A stretch of DNA of 38,664 nt, taken from the NCBI GenBank assembly GCA_963204835.1, contig CAUJHJ010000011.1, positions 1 to 38,664 of the forward strand, in the 5' to 3' direction. Positions within the stretch are counted from its first letter, which is position 1. Every line of letters starts with the position of its first letter. This DNA is from Pseudomonadota bacterium. GTDB taxonomy: Bacteria; Pseudomonadota; Gammaproteobacteria; Steroidobacterales; Steroidobacteraceae. A program made the position numbers and the translations under genes. Positions 1 through 7,809 of this stretch are shown one piece after another. The notes beneath the pieces were generated by a model. That model searched no databases. It saw only the letters and a program-made list of their open reading frames with translations, and was not told the DNA's origin.

Positions 1-525
1 CACCTTGCAACCCGGCGCGTAAATCCTCGCGACGGCCGAGATGAGAAAAGCCCGCGACACAGCAGCGAGATAGCGCTCGTCGCCTTCGGCGCCGAAGTGT
101 GCCTCGAATAGCATGTGCAGGCGCGGGGTCCCGTCCCACACGGCACGACAGCCGTCGAGGAAGGTGCGCACCGGATGAATTGGCCGATCGCGCGCCACCA
201 TGGCCACGGCGGCCTCGACCATGCCGCGGCCGCGGATCACGTACCTCTGCGCCTGCAGGTAGGCCATGAGTCCCGTCGTGGCCGTGTCGGTCCACGTTCC
301 ACCGACAAGTAACGGCTTCCACGGCGGAGGCTCGGCGATGATGATGCGCTGGCCGAATTCGTCGAACGTGACCATGCCGCGCAAGTCGTCGCGGGTGCGC
401 AGCGCCTCGATCACCTTCGCTTCATCGGCGACGATGCGCTGGGGCCTCTCTGATTTTGCGTCTTGTGTTTCGCGCCACTGATCGAGTTTCGCTATGGCAC
501 GCGCAGCGCGGTCGGTGGTGTTCAT
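1..525 (-). CDS. VapE-like (virulence-associated E) replication protein, 3' end missing
   Basis: The frame starts at ATG 525-523 and stays open to the window edge, so only the first 175 residues are present. The visible part has the arrangement seen in the N-terminal part of VapE/phage P4-type helicase-like proteins: residues that define a small open frame (VTFDEFGQRI), a WTD motif before a helical segment, then HPVRTFLDGC followed by VWDGTPRL, and finally a stretch ending ARIYAPGCKV that leads into the P-loop ATPase part of the family, here outside the window. These proteins act in replication of satellites and islands. The start overlaps the stop of the upstream small ORF by 4 bp (ATGA), supporting this ATG and translational coupling. 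Family assignment is by motif reading; the Walker motifs cannot be checked. Confidence 0.75.
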   Translation of the reverse strand, partial: MNTTDRAARAIAKLDQWRETQDAKSERPQRIVADEAKVIEALRTRDDLRGMVTFDEFGQRIIIAEPPPWKPLLVGGTWTDTATTGLMAYLQAQRYVIRGRGMVEAAVAMVARDRPIHPVRTFLDGCRAVWDGTPRLHMLFEAHFGAEGDERYLAAVSRAFLISAVARIYAPGCKV

Positions 526-686
526 GGCACACCCCGCGAGAGTTCGCGCCATGCAGCCTCGAGCCGCGCGCGGTCTCGCTGCCGGCGCGCTTCGCGTGCG
601 CGCGTGTTAGAATTGCGGCGTTCCCGTTCGATAAGTCCGCGTCCGAAGGTGCTGCAACCCTTCGGCGCGGCGTCGTGCGCGCGCAT
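522..686 (-). CDS. small basic protein of unknown function in the integrated element
   Basis: A 54-residue frame, rich in Arg, begins at an ATG that shares one base with the stop of the upstream HTH gene (TGATG at 688-684) and ends in a 4-bp overlap with the VapE-like start. The two junctions make a real, coupled gene more likely than a chance frame. The frame stays open upstream to an ATG at 731, but that would overlap the HTH gene by 46 bp, so the shorter start is preferred. The C-terminal half looks like one charged helix. I recognise no family. Small unknown proteins between AlpA-like regulators and replication genes are common in satellites. Confidence 0.5.
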   Translation of the reverse strand: MRAHDAAPKGCSTFGRGLIERERRNSNTRAREARRQRDRARLEAAWRELSRGVP

Positions 687-904
687 CAGGCGGCGGGGCT
701 CGTGGTTGTGCGCTTGCGAGCCGCGAGCCATTCGTCCAGGTCGCGGCGGTCGTATCGAACCGCGCGGCCAAGTTTCAGGAACGGCGGGGACGGCGTGCGG
801 TTGCCAACGGTGCCGACGCTGCGACCGCAGCGCAGGAAGGCGACCGACATGGAGATGTACCTCGCGCTTGCGCGCTCATCAAGTAGGTCGGGTTTGTCGC
901 TCAT
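686..904 (-). CDS. AlpA/excisionase-like helix-turn-helix DNA-binding protein
   Basis: This 72-residue protein has the AlpA/HTH_17 pattern: a leading LLDERASARYI helix, a second helix in SVAFLR, a short loop, then PPFLKLGRAVRYDRRDLDEWLAARK, where the RxxxxDLDxW wing is typical of this family. Such proteins control integrase or excision in P4-like islands and are the master regulator in some satellites. An unusual insert (about residues 26-36, RCGRSVGTVGN) lengthens the turn between the helices. It is first in a tight run with the small ORF and the VapE-like gene. A short GAG-rich stretch precedes the ATG. The family is clear; its role as excisionase or repressor is inferred. Confidence 0.75.
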   Translation of the reverse strand: MSDKPDLLDERASARYISMSVAFLRCGRSVGTVGNRTPSPPFLKLGRAVRYDRRDLDEWLAARKRTTTSPAA

Positions 905-979
905 CTGTCTCGTTCATCGCAGGAATGCCATGACGAGATAATCGGCAACGCGCGGCGGGAAGTAACGCCGCAAAGTTTA
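905..979. other. short gap upstream of the AlpA-like gene, with a GC hairpin
   Basis: A perfect 6-bp inverted repeat, GCGGCG at 952-957 and CGCCGC at 966-971 with an 8-bp loop, lies 8 bp past the stop of the 194-aa gene on the minus strand. It could be a weak transcription terminator for the integrase pair or an operator for the HTH gene. There is no T-run. No convincing -35/-10 pair was found for the HTH gene. Confidence 0.35.
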
Positions 980-1564
980 CTAACTTCGTGACGTTGATTT
1001 CTTCGGCGTGCGGCCGGGCCGCCAGCCGTAGATCGCCTTTGCGTGAGCGTAGTACTTCTTGGTGATCGTCAGCCCGAGCCCGAGTTTTTGGCCGATCTGC
1101 TCAAACAGCGCGTCATCGATGGGCACTGCTGATTTGTAGCGAGATTCCGTCTCGTTCCATCTCTGTCTGGCCGAAAGGCGAGATTGCACTTCGTTCCACA
1201 CCTGGATCGACTTCAGGCGCTTCTTGCGAAGGGCCGCGAGCTGTGCGCCTTTGGGCAGCGGCGCGCCAAATACGGCATCCCAGGACTTCGCCCGGTAGTT
1301 GTGAACCGTATCGAACGCGCGGATGTACGCGCGGCTTACCCAGTCCGGCATGGGTAGATCGTGATTCGCACACTTGCGCAGTGCGAGCATCAGCGCGTAT
1401 TTCTCGCCCGCCTCAAACTTCTTGCGCAGTTCGTCGAGCGTGTGCATCGCGGTCCATTGATAGAGCGGACCGGCCGGATCTTCCGACCTGCCGCCATTGG
1501 CCTGAAACCGGTCCTGCGCTTGTTGCGCGCGCTCGAATGACCAGGACTTGTTAACGGCCGTCAT
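980..1564 (-). CDS. unknown 194-residue protein coupled to the integrase
   Basis: The reading frame is open further upstream inside the integrase gene, but ATG 1564-1562 overlaps the integrase stop by 4 bp (ATGA), and the residues before it are only a shadow of integrase coding. The protein is mostly helical and basic, with many Lys, Arg and Trp. Features seen: an N-terminal FERAQQAQDRF helix, a HTLDELRKKFEAGEKYALM segment, and a C-terminal part (about residues 150-190) that reads like a small helical DNA-binding region ending in a basic tail (RPGRTPKKSTSRS). I recognise no family. Translational coupling suggests it is made with the integrase and may act in integration, excision or control of the element. 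Confidence 0.7.
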   Translation of the reverse strand: MTAVNKSWSFERAQQAQDRFQANGGRSEDPAGPLYQWTAMHTLDELRKKFEAGEKYALMLALRKCANHDLPMPDWVSRAYIRAFDTVHNYRAKSWDAVFGAPLPKGAQLAALRKKRLKSIQVWNEVQSRLSARQRWNETESRYKSAVPIDDALFEQIGQKLGLGLTITKKYYAHAKAIYGWRPGRTPKKSTSRS

Positions 1565-2760
1565 GTCGTCACCAGCCGCGCGACGGCTTCGCGCTTCTGA
1601 TCCGGCGCCAAGTGCGCGTACCGCAGCGTCATTGCGAGCGACCCGTGGCCGAGCAGCTCGCGGATCGTGTTCAGCGGCACGCCCGCTTGCGCGAGCCGCG
1701 ATGCGAAGTGATGGCGCAGGTCGTGCCAGCGAAACGCCGTGATGCCGGCGCGCTCGAGCAGCGCGGCCCATGCGGTTTTAAAGCCGGACGTGATGCCGAT
1801 CACGCGCTCGCCTTCCGGGTTCTGCGCACGCCAGCGTTTCAGCACGTCGAGTGCTTCGGCGTTCAGCGGCACGTGCCGAGTCTGCTTGTTCTTGGCGCGC
1901 GCGCCTTCGACGGTCAGCGTTGCGCCCTTCAGGTCCACATTCGCCCAGGTCAGCGAGAGCAGCTCACCGCGCCGCAGGCCCGTGTTTATGGACAGCAGCA
2001 CGGCCGGGGTCAGGTGGTCGCCGTAGTGGGGCAGGGCGGGCAAGGGCCTGCGCTTGCGCGCCCGTCGCCATTCGTTCGCGGAAGTGCGCTCCGTGCGAAT
2101 CTGCGTGTCCCGCTCCTCGAGCGCCGCGCGCAGCCGCGTCTCCTCGGCGGCGTCGAGATAGCGTACCTTCGGGTTGCGGTCGATCTTCGGCTTCTCGACG
2201 TTGCGGATCGGATGCTCGGTGATCTTCTTGAGCCGCTGCGCGCGGGTGAACACGCCCGACAGGCCCATGATGTCGCGCTGTGCCGTGGTCGGCTTCACGC
2301 CTTCATTCAGCCGGGCGATCTTCCAGTTCTCGACGAGATCGGTCGTGATGCTCGCAAGCGGCCGGCCGTACCAGGTGCCGAACAGGTGTTCGATGCGCTC
2401 CAGGCTCACGGTGGCGGTCGTAGGGCGGTGCGCGCGCAGCCAAGGTGCATAGGTGCCCCCGATGAATTCGCCGAGCGTGAGGCGCTCTGCGCCGTCTATA
2501 CCGTGCAGCGGCTCGCGGCCGTGGGCAGCGTTGCCGAATACCTGCTCAGCCCGCTCACGCGCTTGATCGGGTGTCAGGTGGCCGACCTTGCCGATCGTCA
2601 CGCGCCGACCGCGACCCAGTTGCACGACGTAGGAGCGCACGCCCGACGGCTGCACGCGCAGCAGGAAGCCCGTCAGGCGCTCGTCGTTGATCTCGTACGG
2701 CTTCTCGCGCGGCTGTGCCGCCTTGCTCGCGAGTAGCTTTGCACCAATGATCGCCCGCAC
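1561..2760 (-). CDS. tyrosine recombinase (site-specific integrase) of the element
   Basis: A 399-residue integrase. It has an N-terminal DUF4102-like arm-binding part (about 1-95, VRSYVVQLGRGRRVTIGKVG), a core-binding SAM-like domain (about 95-190) and a catalytic domain carrying the full active site: Arg263 in TGLRRGEL, the beta-hairpin Lys near 290-292, His346 and Arg349 in WHDLRHHF, His372 in LLGHGS and the nucleophile Tyr381. The start is GTG 2760-2758, preceded by GAGG at a good distance. It is the gene nearest the tRNA-Thr fragment, so it very probably catalyses recombination at that site. Nothing indicates inactivation. The downstream 194-aa gene is coupled to it by a 4-bp overlap. 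Confidence 0.95.
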   Translation of the reverse strand: MRAIIGAKLLASKAAQPREKPYEINDERLTGFLLRVQPSGVRSYVVQLGRGRRVTIGKVGHLTPDQARERAEQVFGNAAHGREPLHGIDGAERLTLGEFIGGTYAPWLRAHRPTTATVSLERIEHLFGTWYGRPLASITTDLVENWKIARLNEGVKPTTAQRDIMGLSGVFTRAQRLKKITEHPIRNVEKPKIDRNPKVRYLDAAEETRLRAALEERDTQIRTERTSANEWRRARKRRPLPALPHYGDHLTPAVLLSINTGLRRGELLSLTWANVDLKGATLTVEGARAKNKQTRHVPLNAEALDVLKRWRAQNPEGERVIGITSGFKTAWAALLERAGITAFRWHDLRHHFASRLAQAGVPLNTIRELLGHGSLAMTLRYAHLAPDQKREAVARLVTT

Positions 2761-2803
2761 GTCCGGACCTCGATTCTCGCAACGCCCGGCAGTGAAATTG
2801 CCG

Positions 2804-2828
2804 CTTGCACTGCACTTCTAAGTGCAAG
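2804..2828. promoter_or_regulatory. inverted repeat upstream of the integrase: possible operator or integrase arm site
   Basis: CTTGCACT at 2804-2811 and AGTGCAAG at 2821-2828 form a perfect 8-bp inverted repeat with a 9-bp spacer, 44 bp upstream of the integrase start. The half-site motif GTGCAAGT recurs in direct orientation at 2822-2829 and 2921-2928, between the integrase and the tRNA fragment. Repeats between an integrase and its core site often bind the integrase arm domain; self-regulation of the integrase promoter is the alternative. The rest of 2761-2968 holds no gene that I can see. Confidence 0.4.
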
Positions 2829-2968
2829 TAGAGTATACAGCCGTAGATTACGGCAGCAAGCGAGAGACGGCGGGAGTTATCGTGAAGTGCTGCAAATCAA
2901 GGCATTTCGCGTCGATTCGGGTGCAAGTGATTGAGCGGCCGAGAAGTACCAAAAAGGGGCTTTTTCGG

Positions 2969-3014
2969 ATTCGTAATGATGGGGTCGTCTGTTCGAATCA
3001 GACAAGCGGCACCA
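2969..3014 (+). other. attachment site: displaced 3' half of tRNA-Thr(CGT)
   Basis: The segment reads as the 3' half of a tRNA. It has an anticodon loop with CGT at 2972-2974 inside ATTCGTAAT, a variable loop, a T-arm with perfect stem GTCTG/CAGAC around TTCGAAT, the 3' acceptor strand AAGCGGC and an encoded CCA (3012-3014, in ACCA 3011-3014). No matching 5' acceptor GCCGCTT or D-arm exists upstream, and the 5' anticodon stem does not pair, so the match to a tRNA begins at the anticodon loop. This is the usual footprint of a tRNA-targeting integrase. The intact tRNA-Thr should lie at the other end of the element, left of the window. The anticodon and ending resemble E. coli thrW, which is a known island site. 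Confidence 0.85.
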
Positions 3015-3019
3015 GTTCC

Positions 3020-3420
3020 CTATTTCGCCGACTCTTCCCACCCGGGCATGTCGCCCGCCAGGTGCGACAGCTTCGTGAAGCCGGCTTCGTGCAGCGCCTT
3101 CAGCGCGACGCCCGCGCGCCGGCCGCTGCGGCAGTAGGCGACGATCGTCTTGTCCCTGGACGCCTCGAGCTCGGCGAGGCGTGCGCCGATCTCGCCGACC
3201 GGGATGTTGATCGCACCGGGTATGTGCCCCGCGGCGAATTCCTCGGGCGTGCGCACGTCGAGGATGACGAGCGCCGCGGGATCGGCGGCGGCCTGCGCCT
3301 TCAACTCGGCGGGTGTCGTCTCCGCCGCGGTCCAGGCATCGTCCGCGAGGCCCACGGTCGCAAGGCCGGCCAGCAGCGCGCCTGCGAGCGAGCCGCGCAG
3401 GATCTTCACAAGTCGGGTGT

Positions 3421-3424
<4 letters not shown>
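3020..3424 (-). CDS. periplasmic rhodanese-like sulfurtransferase
   Basis: This 134-residue protein has a signal peptide (basic N-terminus, hydrophobic LAGALLAGLATVGLA, predicted cut near residue 27) followed by one rhodanese domain: VILDVRTPEEFAAGHIPGA (about 53-71), then the active-site loop CRSGRRA with Cys98, then the final LAGDMPGWEES typical of single-domain rhodaneses. It should move sulfane sulfur, or bind thiols or metals, in the periplasm. The ATG overlaps the stop of the CydC-like gene by 4 bp, making it the third gene of the MerR-controlled ABC operon. The stop lies 5 bp from the end of the tRNA-Thr fragment. The substrate is unknown; a link to thiol export or metal stress is inferred from context. 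Confidence 0.9.
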
Positions 3425-5195
<1,771 letters not shown>

Positions 5196-5199
<4 letters not shown>

Positions 5200-6920
5200 G
5201 CCGCGGCTCCCGCGATCGCGACCATGGCGGCGTACACGCCGCCGCGCGCCAGCAGCTCCGCATGCGAACCCGACTCCAGCACTTTGCCGTGGCCGAGCAC
5301 GACGATGCGATCGGCGTTCCTCACGGTGCTGAGGCGATGCGCGATCAGCAGCACCGACTTGTCGCGCGTCAGGTGGTCGAGGGCGTCCTGGATCACGGCT
5401 TCCGTCTCGAGGTCGATCTGCGAGGTGGGTTCATCGAGCAGCACGATCGGCGCGTCCTTCAGTAGCGCGCGCGCGATCGCGAGGCGCTGCACCTGGCCGC
5501 CGGAGAGCGACAGGCCGCGCTCGCCGACCCGTGTGGAGTAACCGTCAGGCAGTGCCGCGATCTGCTCGTGGATGTTGGCCGCGCGGCAGGCTGCGACCAG
5601 TTCCTCATCGGTGGCGCCCGGCTTCGCGACGCGCAGGTTCTCGGCGATCGTGCCGTAGAAGAGGTAGGGATCCTGCGGCACGAGGGCGAGGTGGCGGCGC
5701 ACCCAGTCGGCGGGTACCTCCGTGACGTTGCGCCCGCCGAGTGCGATCGTGCCGCCCGCTGGCGCGAGCGTGCGCAGGATCAGGTTCGTGAGGGTGGTCT
5801 TGCCGGAGCCGCTTTCGCCCACGAGCGCCACGGTCTCGCCGGGCGCGAGGTCGAGCGTGAAGTGATCGACCGCCGGGCGCGTGGCGCCGGCGTACTGGAA
5901 CACGACATCCTTCAGCGTCAGCGCGGGGCGCGCGGCGGCGGCAGGCGCCGTCGCGCCTTCGGGGTCGGCGACACCGGGTTGCTCGCCGAGGAAGGCGAGG
6001 ATTTTCTTCGCATAGGCACGGCCGACGGCGCCGGCGAAGAAGAACTGGCCGACCAGCGTGAGGGGCTTGGCGAACTCGGCGCTCGCGAGGATCAGCGCGA
6101 CGACCGCGCCGGGCGTCAGCGCGCCGGCGTCGAGCCGCAGCAGCGCGGTCACCGTGAGCACGAGGGTGGTGCCGAGCGCGAAGCCGAAATCGACGAACAG
6201 GATCATCATCTGGTTCACGAGCAGCAGGCGCATCGTCTCGCGGCGCTGTTCCTCGCTCGCCGCGTGCATCTCCGCGCCGCGCGACTTGCCGAGGTTGAAC
6301 ATCTTGAGCGTGGTCATGCCCTGGATCGAGTCGAGGAAGCGCACGCTTTGCTCGGCATTGACCTTGGCGAAGCGCTCGCTCGCCCTGCGGAAACTGCGCC
6401 CCATCATGCCGAGGAACAGCGGCGTCAGCGGCACGCTGACAAGGAGCGCCAGGCCGACGACCCAGTCGGTGAGGCCGATGAACGCGCACAGCAGCAGCGG
6501 TGTTGCCATGCCGACCACGAACTGCACGAAGTAGGTCCCGTACAGCATCTCGATCCAGTCCATGCCGTCGACCGCGACGTTCACCAGTTCGCCGGTGCGC
6601 TTGCGGTCGAGCACGGCGGGACCGAGGCGCAGCGCGTGCGCATAGACCATGTCGCGGATCGAGAGCTTGGTCAGCGAAGACGCCTTGTGCTGCGCCGTGC
6701 GGTACAGCCAGCCCGCGAGGAACTTCACGGCGAGCAGCGCCACGATCCACGGCAGCCAGACTTCGAGCAGCGGGTAGCCGGCGAGCATCGCATCGATGGC
6801 GCGGCCGATGAACCAGTAGAGCGTGAGGCTCGCAAGCAGGCCGAGCACGCCGACGCCGATGCCGGCGGCGAGCCACCGGCTCGTGGACTTGACGATCAGC
6901 CGCTTGTCGATCCCGAGCAC
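5196..6920 (-). CDS. CydD-like ABC exporter half (membrane + ATPase fused)
   Basis: This 574-residue half-transporter is first in the minus-strand operon. Residues about 15-310 form the exporter membrane domain. The ATPase has Walker A GESGSGKTT (368-376), Q-loop VPQDPYLF (about 414-421), signature LSGGQ (472-476), Asp496-Glu497 and switch His528. The gene order, this half first and then the CydC-like half with a 4-bp overlap, matches cydD-cydC. The start is GTG 6920-6918, with GGGGAG six bases upstream. Its promoter contains a MerR-type operator (6948-6979), so expression should follow the inducer sensed by the divergent regulator, unlike classical cydDC. Both ATP sites look intact. Confidence 0.85.
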
Positions 6921-6947
6921 GGTTCGCTCCCCCTATGGCGTGGCCGC

Positions 6948-6979
6948 AAGATAGAGCTTGAAGTAGAGTTCAAGGTCAA
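6948..6979 (-). promoter_or_regulatory. MerR-type promoter and operator of the ABC exporter-rhodanese operon
   Basis: On the minus strand a -35 TTGACC (6979-6974) and a -10 TATCTT (6953-6948) are 20 bp apart. This over-long spacer is the mark of promoters activated by MerR-family regulators. The dyad CTTGAA-N6-TTCAAG (6957-6974) sits inside the spacer. The predicted transcript starts near 6941 and leaves about 20 bases before the GTG start. The same dyad recurs in front of the P-type ATPase gene. The plus-strand merR start lies only 5 bp beyond the -35, so binding here probably also controls merR itself. Confidence 0.8.
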
Positions 6980-6983
6980 GACC

Positions 6984-7775
6984 ATGGCCAGCAAACGACG
7001 CCGCAAAGCCGCCGCGCCCGAGGGCGCCCATCTCACCATCGGGCAACTCGCCAGGCGGGCGGGCGTCAGCACTTCGATGCTGCGTTTCTACGAGCGCGAG
7101 GGCCTGCTCGTGTCCGCCGCGCGCAGCGCCTCGGGCTACCGGCTCTATCCGGTGGGCGCGCTGCGCGCGCTCACCTTCATCCATCGCGCGCAGCGGCTCG
7201 GTTTCTCGCTCGGCGACATCAAGCTGCTGGCGGGCGAGGAGGCCCGCGCAGCGCGCGGCCACACCGTGGTCGGCATCGCCGAGCAGCGCTTCATCGAGAT
7301 CGAGCGGCGCCTTACGGAGCTGCTGGTGCTGCGCCACGAGCTCGAACTGTTCCTCGACGACCTCACGACGCAGGTGGGCAGGGCGGCGGGCGGCGGCACC
7401 GCCCGGATCTACCGCCAGCTCGTCGACCATGTCTGCGGGCACGAGCCGCAGCGATCGGCGCCGGGCACCGTGCAGCGGCTCATCAAGCGGCTTGGCTGCG
7501 CGCTCGCGACGGTCGAGCAGGACCGGGTTTTCGCCGCGCTGCGCGGCCGGCACATGCATGTCTGGAAGGAAGCCGACGGCTACACCATCCTGGTGCGCGA
7601 CCGCAGTGCGGCCGTGCTCGCGGCGCTCGAGCGGCTGGTCGCCGCCGAGGCCGGCTGCAACCTGCACGTGGACGTGGCGCTGGCGCCGCATCCCGAGGGC
7701 CTGCAGCTGCGCGTGCGCGGCGAGAGCGCCTACCTCTACGCCCAGCTCTTCCTGACGCTCGAATCCGCCACTTGA
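6984..7775 (+). CDS. MerR-family transcriptional regulator with a long extra C-terminal domain
   Basis: The 263-residue protein starts at ATG 6984; the frame is open far upstream only as a shadow of the opposing ABC gene. A MerR winged HTH is clear: HLTIGQLARRAGVSTSMLRF, YEREGLL and SGYRLYP (about 16-56), then a dimerisation helix (about 95-128). Usual MerR metal sensors are about 130-150 residues with a Cys-x7-Cys or similar metal loop. Here no such pair is present; the visible candidates are His149, Cys151, His153, Cys172 and Cys225. Residues about 155-263 form an additional domain that I do not recognise. Both operators and both transporter operons flank it, so it is the likely activator of both. 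The inducer is uncertain. Confidence 0.85.
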   Translation: MASKRRRKAAAPEGAHLTIGQLARRAGVSTSMLRFYEREGLLVSAARSASGYRLYPVGALRALTFIHRAQRLGFSLGDIKLLAGEEARAARGHTVVGIAEQRFIEIERRLTELLVLRHELELFLDDLTTQVGRAAGGGTARIYRQLVDHVCGHEPQRSAPGTVQRLIKRLGCALATVEQDRVFAALRGRHMHVWKEADGYTILVRDRSAAVLAALERLVAAEAGCNLHVDVALAPHPEGLQLRVRGESAYLYAQLFLTLESAT

Positions 7776-7803
7776 CCTTGAACCTTGCTTCAAGGTGGAG
7801 GAT
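7772..7803 (+). promoter_or_regulatory. second MerR-type operator, in front of the P-type ATPase gene
   Basis: TTGACC (7772-7777) overlaps the merR stop codon and is followed by the perfect dyad CCTTGAA-N6-TTCAAGG (7776-7795). The first 12 bases, TTGACCTTGAAC, match the other operator exactly. With the same 20-bp spacer the -10 would be GAGGAT (7798-7803), a poor hexamer that coincides with the ribosome-binding GGAGGA (7797-7802) of the ATPase gene. Transcription would then begin about at the ATG. Either the promoter is unusual or the ATPase is mostly transcribed through merR and this site modulates it. Confidence 0.7.
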
Positions 7804-7809
7804 CGCGCC

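Larger units (their letters stand above)
1..3014. mobile_element. right end of a tRNA-Thr-integrated element (island or phage satellite)
   Basis: The first 3 kb is a single minus-strand gene series: VapE-like replication protein, small ORF, AlpA-like HTH protein, unknown protein and tyrosine integrase. It ends at a displaced 3' half of a tRNA-Thr gene, the usual target of such integrases. Integrase + AlpA-like regulator + VapE/primase-type replication gene is the known layout of P4-like islands and phage-inducible satellites. No capsid, terminase or cargo gene is visible because the rest of the element lies left of the window. Housekeeping genes begin immediately right of the tRNA fragment. 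The element type is inferred from gene order only. Confidence 0.8.

Noticed and set aside
2938..3014. A complete tRNA gene at the integrase-proximal site
   Set aside because: No 5' acceptor strand pairing with AAGCGGC and no D-arm are present; only the part from the anticodon loop to CCA is tRNA-like.
7795..7809. GTG 7795 as the start of the P-type ATPase
   Set aside because: It lies within the MerR operator, and the ATG at 7810 has an ideal GGAGGA at seven bases and begins directly before the HMA domain.
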